Below, piece by piece: positions 17,137 through 25,257 of a stretch of 64,000 nucleotides of DNA (positions are counted from its first letter, which is position 1; the number at the start of each line of letters is the position of its first letter). The position numbers were made by a program, and so were the translations under genes. Origin of the DNA: VBAS01 sp964508655 (GTDB lineage Bacteria > Bacteroidota > Bacteroidia > Chitinophagales > Chitinophagaceae). The stretch covers positions 3,538 to 67,537 of the forward strand of contig CAZDUO010000010.1 in the NCBI GenBank assembly GCA_964508655.1, given 5' to 3'. The notes beneath the pieces were generated by a model. The model was not told the origin of the DNA. It ran no database searches and saw only the letters and a list, made by a program, of their open reading frames with translations.

Positions 17137-18684
17137 ATGATGAAAAAAACAATTTCGATCGTAACGGCATTTCTCTTTTTAACGATTGCCAGTGCACAGA
17201 CACAGGTAAGCGTAGTGGTGGATGGTGTTACGCCTTCCAATGTAATCAACCGCCACATTTATGGGCACTTTTCCGAGCATCTCGGCCGTTGTATTTATGA
17301 CGGTTTCTGGGTGGATGACACGCTTAATGTTCCCAAAAAAGACAGGATACGCCTGGATATCGTTGAAGCATTGAAAAAAATAAAAGTACCTAATCTTCGC
17401 TGGCCGGGCGGCTGTTTTGCCGATGAATATCATTGGCGCGATGGCATTGGCCTGCGCAAAAACAGGGCCTATATGGTAAACACCAACTGGGGCGGCGTGA
17501 GTGAGGACAACAGCTTTGGCACGCATGAGTTTTTGGAACTGTGCAACCTGCTGAATTGCGAGCCTTATGTTGTGGGCAATGTAGGCAGCGGTACAGTGGA
17601 AGAAATGGCAAAATGGGTAGAGTATGTAAACTCAGATGCCAAAAGCATCATGACCGATCTGCGCAGGCAAAACGGGAAAGATGAACCCTGGCGTGTAAAA
17701 TATTGGGGCGTGGGAAACGAAAGCTGGGGCTGTGGCGGAAACATGACGGCTGAATTTTATGCCGACCAGTACAAACGCTTTGCTACTTACACAAGAAACT
17801 ACCGCAATGCCCCGCTGATGAAAATTGCCTGCGGCGCCAGCGGATCTGATTATAACTGGACAGAAATTATGATGAAAAACGTGGGGCCCAGACAAATGTG
17901 GGGCTTAAGTCTTCACCATTATACAATCCCTACCGGCAACTGGGGAAAAAAAGGATCGGCTACTTCGTTTGATGAAAAAGAATATTTCACTACCATGAAA
18001 AATTGCCTTGTCATGGATGAACTGGTTACACGCCACTCCACCATTATGGACAAATATGACCCTGCGAAACGGGTAGCATTAGTAGTAGATGAATGGGGCA
18101 TCTGGACGGATGTGGAGCCGGGAACCAATCCTGGTTTTTTATACCAGCAAAACAGCCTGCGTGATGCAATTGTTGCCGCCACCACATTGAATATTTTCAA
18201 TAATCACAGCGACCGGGTGCGGATGGCTAATCTTGCACAAACCATAAATGTGCTGCAGGCGCTGGTGCTTACAAAAGGAAAACAAATGCTGCTGACGCCG
18301 ACTTATCATGTGTTTGATCTGTACAAAGTGCATCACGATGCAAAAAAGCTGAACGTAAGCTTTACTTCGCCTGATTATAAACTGGGCGACGGAAAAATTC
18401 CTGCATTGAATATTTCTGCCTCGCTTGATTCCGCAGGCGCCATGCATCTTTCTATTGTAAATATTGATCCGAACAACAGCATTTCATTGCGCTTCGCACT
18501 TCCGGGTGTGAAATGGAACGGAGTAAGCGGTCAAATACTCACTTCAAAAAATCTAACCGATATCAACACATTTGAAAAGCCGGATGAAATAAAGCCGGCT
18601 TCATTTATGGGAGCCAGAAAAGAAGGTAATGAACTGGTGATAACAATCCCAAAGCAGAGTGTAGTGGTGCTCGGGTTGAAATGA
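17137..18684 (+). CDS. GH51 alpha-L-arabinofuranosidase
   Basis: Removes terminal arabinofuranose from arabinan or arabinogalactan side chains of pectin. The 515-residue protein has a signal peptide (cleavage near IASAQ, residue 21), so it acts outside the cytoplasm. The (beta/alpha)8 domain begins NRHIYGHFSEHLGRCIYDG (about 39-57), with the sugar-binding RWPGGCFADEYHW (about 87-99). The predicted acid/base is Glu195 in VGNESWG, and the nucleophile is Glu319 in VVDEWGIWTD. The C-terminal beta-sandwich ends in IPKQSVVVLGLK. The start may be 17137 or 17140 (MMKK). Together with the GH28 enzymes this marks the locus as pectin-directed. Confidence 0.94.
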   Translation: MMKKTISIVTAFLFLTIASAQTQVSVVVDGVTPSNVINRHIYGHFSEHLGRCIYDGFWVDDTLNVPKKDRIRLDIVEALKKIKVPNLRWPGGCFADEYHWRDGIGLRKNRAYMVNTNWGGVSEDNSFGTHEFLELCNLLNCEPYVVGNVGSGTVEEMAKWVEYVNSDAKSIMTDLRRQNGKDEPWRVKYWGVGNESWGCGGNMTAEFYADQYKRFATYTRNYRNAPLMKIACGASGSDYNWTEIMMKNVGPRQMWGLSLHHYTIPTGNWGKKGSATSFDEKEYFTTMKNCLVMDELVTRHSTIMDKYDPAKRVALVVDEWGIWTDVEPGTNPGFLYQQNSLRDAIVAATTLNIFNNHSDRVRMANLAQTINVLQALVLTKGKQMLLTPTYHVFDLYKVHHDAKKLNVSFTSPDYKLGDGKIPALNISASLDSAGAMHLSIVNIDPNNSISLRFALPGVKWNGVSGQILTSKNLTDINTFEKPDEIKPASFMGARKEGNELVITIPKQSVVVLGLK

Positions 18685-18785
18685 GGTAAATGAGTAAAGA
18701 ACCGGGTCATAAATCTATCCATATCAAAACCCGGCGCCGGTGGTAAATTACAGCGCTTTCCGGCATTCCCGGTTGTGATGATCCG

Positions 18786-18799
18786 GTAACGATTGCGTA
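18786..18799. promoter_or_regulatory. Partial copy of the LacI operator upstream of uxaC
   Basis: GTAACGATTGCGTA matches the operator at 3972-3986 (GTAATCGATTGCGTA) except for one missing base. It lies about 72 bases upstream of the uxaC start. The symmetry is weaker because the left arm is altered. A 10-base exact match has only a small chance of occurring at random in this window, which supports regulation by the same protein. Confidence 0.45.
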
Positions 18800-18870
18800 G
18801 TTTCCGCCTATTCTCCTGGAGTATTTCCTATTTTTATGGCCGTTTTAAGCCAAGACAATAACAAGGATAT

Positions 18871-20310
18871 ATGAAAAAATTTCTGGACGAAAATTTCCTG
18901 CTCTCCAACGCCACTTCCCGCCAACTCTATCATGAGTTTGCCAGGAAAATGCCCATCATTGACTACCACAATCACCTGCCGCCGGATGAAATAGCGGAAG
19001 ATAAAAATTTTGAAAACATAACAAGGGTGTGGCTCAATGGCGACCATTATAAGTGGCGTGCCATGCGCACCAACGGTGTGCCGGAAGAATACATAACAGG
19101 CAATAAAAGCGATTGGGAAAAATTTCAGAAATGGGCTGAAACGGTACCCTACACCATGCGCAACCCGCTTTATCACTGGACTCACCTGGAACTGCAGCGC
19201 TATTTCGGCATCAACGATATTTTAAATGCTGATTCTGCAAAAAAGATTTACGGGGAAACATCGGCAAAGCTGCAAACCAAAGAGTATAGTGTACGTGGAT
19301 TGCTGGAAAAGATGAATGTAAAACTCATCTGCACAACGGATGACCCGGTGGATAGTCTCGAACATCATCAAAAAATAAATGCAGATAACTGGCATATAAA
19401 AGTGCTGCCCGCCTTCCGCCCCGATAAGGCGATGAATGTGGATGATGTGAACACTTTTAATAATTACCTCACACGGCTCGAAAAAGCCTCTAATATTTCC
19501 ATCAGCACTTACAATGATTACATAGCTGCATTGAAAAAACGCCACGATTATTTTGTAGCAAACAACTGCAGCGTAAGCGATCACGGGCTGGAAGAAATTT
19601 ATGCAGAAGATTATACGCAAACTGAAATTGCAGGCATCTTTGCCAAAATCCGTTCGGGCGGCGAACTGAGACCGGATGAAAGAAAGAAATTTAAATCCGC
19701 CATGCTGGTGACTTTTGCCGAATGGGATTGGGAAAAAGGCTTTGTGCAGCAGTATCATCTCGGCGCCATCCGCAACAACAATAGCCGCAAGCTGAGGCAG
19801 CTAGGCCCCGATACCGGCTGGGACAGCATCGGCGATTTTCCGCAGGCAAGGGCTTTGGCAAAGTTTCTCGACAAGCTCGACAGGAACAACAAACTGGCGA
19901 AAACCATAATTTATAATCTCAACCCTGCCGATAATGAGCTGTTCGCAACCATGATTGGCAATTTCAATGACGGCAGTGCGGCAGGAAAAATTCAATGGGG
20001 CAGCGCCTGGTGGTTTCTCGACCAGAAGGATGGCATGACCAGACAGCTGAATGCTCTCAGCAATATGGGATTGCTGAGCCGCTTTGTGGGCATGCTTACC
20101 GACAGCCGGAGTTTTCTTTCTTTCCCGCGGCACGAGTATTTCAGAAGGATACTCTGCAACCTCTTTGGCGAAGAAATTGAAAACGGCGAACTGCCCGGCG
20201 ATATCAACTGGATTGGAACGCTGGTACAGGATATCTGTTATTACAATGCAAGAAACTATTTCGGCTTGCAATACATTGATGAAAAAATAACAACAAAAGA
20301 AAAAGTGTAA
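18871..20310 (+). CDS. uxaC: Uronate isomerase (glucuronate/galacturonate isomerase)
   Basis: Isomerises D-galacturonate to D-tagaturonate and D-glucuronate to D-fructuronate. The 479-residue protein belongs to the amidohydrolase superfamily; the metal-binding motif DYHNHLPP is at residues 31-38, followed by the family segment NGDHYKWRAMRTNGV (about 56-70). Further UxaC marks are TTDDPVDSLEHH (about 152-163) and GSAWWFLDQKDGMTRQL (about 377-393). It is cytoplasmic with no signal peptide. It supplies uxaB with tagaturonate and is also the natural acceptor of the glucuronate made by MIOX. It has a candidate operator upstream and starts the uxaC-kduI-kdgK-kdgA-exuT run. Confidence 0.96.
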   Translation: MKKFLDENFLLSNATSRQLYHEFARKMPIIDYHNHLPPDEIAEDKNFENITRVWLNGDHYKWRAMRTNGVPEEYITGNKSDWEKFQKWAETVPYTMRNPLYHWTHLELQRYFGINDILNADSAKKIYGETSAKLQTKEYSVRGLLEKMNVKLICTTDDPVDSLEHHQKINADNWHIKVLPAFRPDKAMNVDDVNTFNNYLTRLEKASNISISTYNDYIAALKKRHDYFVANNCSVSDHGLEEIYAEDYTQTEIAGIFAKIRSGGELRPDERKKFKSAMLVTFAEWDWEKGFVQQYHLGAIRNNNSRKLRQLGPDTGWDSIGDFPQARALAKFLDKLDRNNKLAKTIIYNLNPADNELFATMIGNFNDGSAAGKIQWGSAWWFLDQKDGMTRQLNALSNMGLLSRFVGMLTDSRSFLSFPRHEYFRRILCNLFGEEIENGELPGDINWIGTLVQDICYYNARNYFGLQYIDEKITTKEKV

Positions 20311-20314
20311 AACA

Positions 20315-20395
20315 GGAACACCGGTGACGCGGATTGGACGGATATACACGGATAATATCAGCGCCAATCTGCTTACTCAGCCCCATCAGCGTTCC
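20315..20395. repeat. Gene-less inverted-repeat element: two 39-nt arms, 3-nt spacer
   Basis: The left arm (20315-20353) and the right arm (20357-20395, read in reverse complement) both begin GGAAC and show GAT or a near match at offsets 4, 13, 22 and 32 after that pentamer, a nine-base period. The arms match at about 23 of 39 positions. The same arm occurs twice more at 21244-21282 and 21700-21738 around the GxxExxY gene. This copy fills the gap between uxaC and kduI. Confidence 0.7.
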
Positions 20396-20410
20396 CATTA
20401 ATTCAACAAA

Positions 20411-21241
20411 ATGCAAATCCGATTTACTCAAAGCCCGGAAGAAACAAAGCAAATGAACACGGAGCAGCTTCGTGAACATTTTTTAGTGGAGAATTTATTT
20501 GCTGATGATGCCGTAAATCTTTTTTACACACATTACGACCGGGTCATCATCGGCGGGGCAAAGCCGGTGAATAAAACTCTTGAGCTTCCCAATCATCCCG
20601 AACTGCGGGCAGATTATTTTTTGGAAAGAAGAGAGCTGGGCATCATTAACGTGGGCGCCGATGGTGTAGTGATTGCCGATGGAAAAGAATTTATTCTGCG
20701 AAAACTGGATTGCGTTTACCTGGGCAAAGGCACGCAGAAAATAAAATTGAGGTCAAAGAGCAAAAAGGATGCGGCGCTGTTTTATATGCTTTCGGCGCCG
20801 GCGCATCATAAATATTCCAATCGTTTATTGGTAAAGGAAAAAGCAGCGCCGGTACAGTTAGGCGCTGCCGAAACGGCAAATAAAAGAACGGTTTACAAGT
20901 ACATTCATCCCGATGGATTAAAAAGCTGCCAGCTGGTAATGGGGCTCACCGTGCTGGAGCCGGGCAGCGTGTGGAATTCCATTCCACCGCACACGCATAC
21001 AAGAAGAATGGAAGTGTATTTTTATTTCGGTTTGCCCGACGGGCACCGCATCATGCACTTCATGGGCGAGCCGCAGCAGACAAGACACCTGGTAATGGCC
21101 AATAATGAAGCGGTGATTTCGCCGCCGTGGAGTACACACTATGGCTGCGGCACATTTAATTACGGATTCATCTGGGGCATGGCAGGAGAGAACCTGGCGT
21201 ATACGGATATGGACCCGGCTCCGGTTGATACACTTAAATAA
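20411..21241 (+). CDS. kduI: 5-dehydro-4-deoxy-D-glucuronate isomerase
   Basis: Converts 5-keto-4-deoxyuronate (from unsaturated galacturonate released by pectate lyases) to 2,5-diketo-3-deoxygluconate in the cytoplasm. The 276-residue double-cupin protein has zinc ligands His194, His196 and Glu201 in PPHTHTRRMEVYFYF, with a fourth at His243 in STHYGCGT; length matches E. coli KduI (278). Its usual partner, the reductase KduD that makes KDG, is not in this window, nor is a pectate lyase or GH105 enzyme. The gene sits between two copies of the inverted-repeat element, and its stop codon is 2 bases before the second. Confidence 0.95.
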   Translation: MQIRFTQSPEETKQMNTEQLREHFLVENLFADDAVNLFYTHYDRVIIGGAKPVNKTLELPNHPELRADYFLERRELGIINVGADGVVIADGKEFILRKLDCVYLGKGTQKIKLRSKSKKDAALFYMLSAPAHHKYSNRLLVKEKAAPVQLGAAETANKRTVYKYIHPDGLKSCQLVMGLTVLEPGSVWNSIPPHTHTRRMEVYFYFGLPDGHRIMHFMGEPQQTRHLVMANNEAVISPPWSTHYGCGTFNYGFIWGMAGENLAYTDMDPAPVDTLK

Positions 21242-21243
21242 TG

Positions 21244-21282
21244 GGAACGCTGATGACACGGATGGGGCAGATGAAACGGATT
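21244..21282 (+). repeat. Left 39-nt arm flanking the GxxExxY gene
   Basis: GGAACGCTGATGAC followed by GAT triplets at offsets 4, 13, 22 and 31 after the GGAAC. It is an inverted partner of 21700-21738, sharing the first 14 bases exactly. It begins 2 bases after the kduI stop. Confidence 0.7.
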
Positions 21283-21320
21283 CAATGTTTGTAAGAGATT
21301 TAATTAACAAAAAAAAATTT

Positions 21321-21710
21321 ATGGAACTCTTACACCAAAAAGTAACTGACAGAATTTAAAAAGCATTTTTTACTGTTTATAATGTGCAGGGCTACGGATT
21401 CCTGGAAAAAGTATATGAAAATGCGTTGTACATTGAATTGATAAAGATGGGATTCAGGGTGATGAAACAGCAACCGATCAAAGTTTATTATGAAGGAAAG
21501 CAGGTAGGTGAATATTTCGCAGATTTGATAATTGATGATATAATAATAATTGAGCTGAAAGCAGCTGAAGGAATTATTGAAGAACATGAACATCAGTTGC
21601 TGAATTATTTGAAAGCAACCGATAAAGAAGTGGGATTACTATTGAACTTTGGTAATAAACCTGAATTTAGAAGAAAAATTTTTCAAAACAAGAATAAAAA
21701 TCTGCGCTGA
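21321..21710 (+). pseudogene. GxxExxY-family protein gene interrupted by an in-frame stop
   Basis: The family signature is present as GFLEKVYENAL (Gly-x-x-Glu-x-x-Tyr). The protein should start at ATG 21321 (MELLHQKVTDRI), but codon 13 is TAA (21357-21359). The same frame then continues as KAFFTVYNVQGYGFLEKVYENA through VGLLLNFGN to a TGA at 21708 that lies inside the right repeat arm. A shorter product of 108 residues could start at GTG 21384, but it would lose the N-terminal helix that family members have. The core also shows nuclease-like residues (YFADLIIDD...IIELKA, resembling the D...ExK pattern of PD-(D/E)XK folds). The function of the family is unknown. Either a recent nonsense mutation or a sequence error would explain the stop. 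Confidence 0.75.
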
Positions 21711-21738
21711 TCCGCTTAATCTGCGTCATCAGCGTTCC
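21700..21738 (-). repeat. Right 39-nt arm flanking the GxxExxY gene
   Basis: Read on the minus strand it starts GGAACGCTGATGACGCAGAT and has GAT at offsets 4, 13, 22 and 32. It provides the stop codon of the GxxExxY frame and ends 19 bases before kdgK. Confidence 0.7.
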
Positions 21739-21757
21739 TATTATAAAACAAAAAATA

Positions 21758-22783
21758 ATGTCAAAAAAAGTAGTTACACTGGGTGAAATTATGTTGCGCC
21801 TGTCCACACCCGATTTCAAAAGATTTGTACAGGCCGATTCATTTGAAGTTACGTATGGCGGCGGCGAAGCCAACGTGTCGGCCGCATTGTGCAATTACGG
21901 GCTGAACGGAACCTTTGTTACAAAAGTTCCCAACAATGCTATCGGCCAGTCGGCCATCAATCATTTGCGGCGTTATGGTGTGGATACACAGTTTATCGTT
22001 CGCGGGGGCGACAGGCTGGGAATTTATTTCCTGGAAACCGGCGCTTCCATGCGGGCATCGCAGGTAATTTACGACCGGGCCGGGGCTTCCATTGCCGATG
22101 TAAACATTGATGAATTTGATTGGGACAAAATTTTTTCCGGGGCCGACTGGTTTCATACCACCGGCATCAGCCCGGCGCTGAGCGATAAAGCGGCGGCCCT
22201 TACCGAAGCAGCGCTAACTTCGGCAAAAGCAAAAGGCATTACCACCAGCATTGACCTGAACTACCGCAAAAAACTCTGGAGTAAAGAAAAGGCAAGGGAA
22301 GTAATGACCCGGCTTTGCCAGCATGTGGATGTGTGCATCGGCAATGAAGAAGATGCCGAAACCACGCTTGGTTTCAAAGCGGCGCATACCGATGTAACCA
22401 AAGGCGAACTGAACCTGGAAGGATACCAAGATGTATTCAGGCAGATGAAAGAAAAATTCGGGTTCAAATTCATCGCTTCGTCGCTGCGTGAAAGCTACAG
22501 CGCCAGCGACAATGGCTGGAGTGCCCTTGTGTACGACGGAAAAGATTTTTACCATACAAGAAAATATAATGTTCGCATTGTTGACCGTGTGGGCAGCGGC
22601 GATTCATTTGCCAGCGGACTCATTTACGGCCTGGTTACCGGCATGAGCATGCAGGATGCAGCAGAGTTTGGCGTGGCAGCCAGCGCATTGAAGCATACCA
22701 TTCCCGGCGATCTGAACCACGCTACCCTGAGTGAAGTAAAAGACCTGATGAAAGGCGATGCCAGCGGCAGGGTGCAGAGATGA
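21758..22783 (+). CDS. kdgK: 2-dehydro-3-deoxygluconokinase (KDG kinase)
   Basis: Phosphorylates KDG to KDPG with ATP. The 341-residue protein is a PfkB/ribokinase-family enzyme: the first signature is VTYGGGEANVSAALCNYG (about 30-47), and the second carries the catalytic Asp in DRVGSGDSFASG (about 273-284). The N-terminal VVTLGEIMLRLSTPDFKRF is characteristic of Bacteroidota KdgK. Substrate assignment rests on the locus: uxaA makes KDG and the following gene cleaves KDPG. It starts 19 bases after the right repeat arm. Confidence 0.94.
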   Translation: MSKKVVTLGEIMLRLSTPDFKRFVQADSFEVTYGGGEANVSAALCNYGLNGTFVTKVPNNAIGQSAINHLRRYGVDTQFIVRGGDRLGIYFLETGASMRASQVIYDRAGASIADVNIDEFDWDKIFSGADWFHTTGISPALSDKAAALTEAALTSAKAKGITTSIDLNYRKKLWSKEKAREVMTRLCQHVDVCIGNEEDAETTLGFKAAHTDVTKGELNLEGYQDVFRQMKEKFGFKFIASSLRESYSASDNGWSALVYDGKDFYHTRKYNVRIVDRVGSGDSFASGLIYGLVTGMSMQDAAEFGVAASALKHTIPGDLNHATLSEVKDLMKGDASGRVQR

Positions 22784-22844
22784 TGGCAGAAAATATTCAA
22801 TGTTCAATTCGAAATGTTCATGGCATACAACCTGTAAATTATTT

Positions 22845-23513
22845 ATGAGTAAGACACAACAAATAACTGATGCTGTACTATCCCAGGGAATACTCCCTTT
22901 ATACTTCAACAGCAGCGGGGAAGTAAGCATTGAAGTGCTGCGTGCTGTTTACCGTGCCGGGCTGCGGGCTGCAGAATATACCAACCGCGGTGATGCTGCA
23001 CTGGCCAATTTTAAAAAGATGGTGGCTGTGCGCAATGCTGAAATGCCGGGTATGCTTTTGGGCGTGGGCACTATAAAAAATATGCAGCATGCAGATGATT
23101 ACCTGGCCGGCGGCGCCGATTTTTTGGTAAGCCCCGGTTTTGATGCAGAAGTGGCAAAGCACTGTGTAAGCAATGATATTTTTTATGGCCCGGGCTGCAT
23201 GACTCCCACTGATATTATGGCGGCAGAAAATACAGGCATCAAATTCATCAAAATTTTTCCCGGTAATATTCTCGGCACAGAGTTTTTATCATCCATAAAA
23301 GATATCTTCCCCAAATTGTTATTTATGGTAACAGGTGGTGTAGATACAACAAAAGAAAATATTGAAGGCTGGTTCAAAGCCGGGGTAAGCGCCGTGGGCA
23401 TGGGCAGCAAACTGGTGAGCAAAAAACTGATGGAAGCAAAAGATTATGCAACCATTGAAACCGAAACCAGGAAGGTGCTGGAAATAGTCAGGCAAATCAA
23501 AATAGCCAAATAG
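22845..23513 (+). CDS. kdgA: KDPG (2-dehydro-3-deoxy-6-phosphogluconate) aldolase
   Basis: Cleaves KDPG to pyruvate and glyceraldehyde-3-phosphate, ending the uronate route. The start is set at 22845 (MSKTQQITDAVLSQGILPLYF). The frame is open from 22758, but the extra 29 residues look unlike the family. The resulting 222 residues fit a class I aldolase (about 210). The Schiff-base lysine is in FIKIFPG (about residues 135-141); the phosphate loop is TGGVD and GMGSKLV. The active-site strand reads RAAEYTNRG, a Bacteroidota variant of the usual EVTLRT. It follows kdgK after 61 bases. Confidence 0.94.
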   Translation: MSKTQQITDAVLSQGILPLYFNSSGEVSIEVLRAVYRAGLRAAEYTNRGDAALANFKKMVAVRNAEMPGMLLGVGTIKNMQHADDYLAGGADFLVSPGFDAEVAKHCVSNDIFYGPGCMTPTDIMAAENTGIKFIKIFPGNILGTEFLSSIKDIFPKLLFMVTGGVDTTKENIEGWFKAGVSAVGMGSKLVSKKLMEAKDYATIETETRKVLEIVRQIKIAK

Positions 23514-23621
23514 CAGCACATCATTTGAACGGAGCGTCGCAAGTAAAGCTCCATCCGTGTTACAGAAGTTGGTAAAATAATAATTTCTAAACTCCCCTTT
23601 AGGGGATGGGGGTTATATACG

Positions 23622-25193
23622 ATGCCGCAAACCATTGGAAAATACCGCTGGACAATCTGCGCCCTGCTTTTTTTTGCAACGACTGTAAACTACCTCGACC
23701 GGCAGGTGCTTAGTTTACTGCAAACAGACCTTGCCGAAAGATTTGGCTGGACCAATACCAACTATGCCGACATCACAGCCATTTTCCAGTTTGGCTATGC
23801 CATCAGCATGTTATTTGCCGGCCGCATAATTGACCGGTTGAATACCAAAAGAGGTTATGCATGGGCAATTGTCATCTGGAGCATCGGGGCTATTATTCAT
23901 GCCCTGGCTATTCCCATCGGCGAAGCTGTGTCTGCCGTATTGGGATTTTTTGGCATCACTGCGCTGAGTGTATCAGTAGTGGGCTTTATGGTGAGCCGCG
24001 CCGTACTTGCTTTTGGTGAATCGGGAAATTTTCCGGCAGCCATTAAAGCCACTGCCGAGTATTTCCCAAAGAAAGAACGATCTTTTGCTACCGGCATATT
24101 TAACTCGGGCGCCAATGTGGGGGCCATTCTTGCTCCGCTTACCGTACCCTGGATTGGCAAGCACTGGGGTTGGGAAATGGCATTTATCATTGTCGGCGTT
24201 TCGGGTTTTTTGTGGTTGTTTTTTTGGTTAGTATTCTATGATAAGCCTGCGAAACAAAAAAGACTTTCCGCCGCCGAGCTTGCCTTTATTAATTCCGATA
24301 AAGAAGAACCTGTAAACGGTAGCGCCAAAGAAAATGTGCCGTGGGTGAGATTACTCGGTTACAAACAAACATGGTCATTTGCCTTTGGAAAATTTATGAC
24401 AGATGGTGTGTGGTGGTTTTTCCTGTTCTGGCTGCCGGCCTATTTAAAAGCCCAGTACGGAATGAGCAAAACAGAAGTGGCAATTCCCATTGCAGTATTG
24501 TACAGCATGACAATGATAGGAAGTGTGGGTGGCGGCTGGTTTCCTGTGTACTATTTCCGAAAAGGATACTCGCCTTACGACGGCCGCATGAAAGCGATGC
24601 TGATGATTGCTTTGATTCCTTTGGTTGTACTGTTGGCGCAGCCACTGGGCGGTTACAGTTACTGGATACCTGTTTCATTGATTGGTATCGGCGCATCGGC
24701 ACACCAGGCATGGAGCGCCAACATTTTTACAACGGTGAGTGATATGTTTCCCAAAAAAGCAATTGCATCCGTAGTGGGCATTGGCGGCATGGCGGGTGGC
24801 ATAGGCGGTGTGATTATGTCGAAACTGGGCGGTTGGTTGTTCGATTCGTACAAGGCAGCAGGCATTGCCGAGTCGTGGATAGTAGCCAAAGCAAACGGGC
24901 TGGGTGATTACCTTTCAACAATCAGGGGCATGAAGCTGGCAACAAAATATGGCGATGCTGTGAACCTGGATAAAATTGACCTTGCCGGGCTATCAAAAGA
25001 AGTGGCAGAGCAATTAAAAAACATGGATGCGGCCGCCTTTGACAAACTAAAAGAAATACAGGCCCCCCTTGTGCATAGCCAGATGTCAATATCGTATACT
25101 ATCATGTTTGCCATTTGCGCCCTGGCTTATCTTGTGGCCTGGAGCGTAATGAAGAGGCTGGTGCCAAAATATAAAGTGATAACTGATTTGTGA
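23622..25193 (+). CDS. exuT: Hexuronate MFS transporter (ExuT-like)
   Basis: Proton-coupled uptake of galacturonate/glucuronate across the inner membrane, anion:cation symporter branch of the MFS. The 523-residue protein begins with helix 1 (ICALLFFATTVNYLDRQVLSLL) and has the family segments FGESGNFPAAIKATAEYFPKK (about 132-152) and the loop 2-3 motif GRIIDRLNTKRGY. About 75 residues are inserted between the last helices (about 410-488), a soluble charged stretch absent from the ~430-residue E. coli protein. The start at ATG 23622 is the first good one. An upstream sequence, ACTCCCCTTTAGGGG, is a small palindrome without a T-tract. This is the last gene of the uronate run. Confidence 0.9.
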   Translation: MPQTIGKYRWTICALLFFATTVNYLDRQVLSLLQTDLAERFGWTNTNYADITAIFQFGYAISMLFAGRIIDRLNTKRGYAWAIVIWSIGAIIHALAIPIGEAVSAVLGFFGITALSVSVVGFMVSRAVLAFGESGNFPAAIKATAEYFPKKERSFATGIFNSGANVGAILAPLTVPWIGKHWGWEMAFIIVGVSGFLWLFFWLVFYDKPAKQKRLSAAELAFINSDKEEPVNGSAKENVPWVRLLGYKQTWSFAFGKFMTDGVWWFFLFWLPAYLKAQYGMSKTEVAIPIAVLYSMTMIGSVGGGWFPVYYFRKGYSPYDGRMKAMLMIALIPLVVLLAQPLGGYSYWIPVSLIGIGASAHQAWSANIFTTVSDMFPKKAIASVVGIGGMAGGIGGVIMSKLGGWLFDSYKAAGIAESWIVAKANGLGDYLSTIRGMKLATKYGDAVNLDKIDLAGLSKEVAEQLKNMDAAAFDKLKEIQAPLVHSQMSISYTIMFAICALAYLVAWSVMKRLVPKYKVITDL

Positions 25194-25257
25194 GATCCGA
25201 ATAAAAAATCTTTCTCATTAATTTCGGCCCATCATAGGTTTGATTAAGATGTATTTT

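Noticed and set aside
23594..23605. CCCCTTTAGGGG palindrome upstream of exuT
   Set aside because: Too short and without a T-run for a terminator; may be part of a common intergenic repeat of this phylum, but only one copy is seen here.
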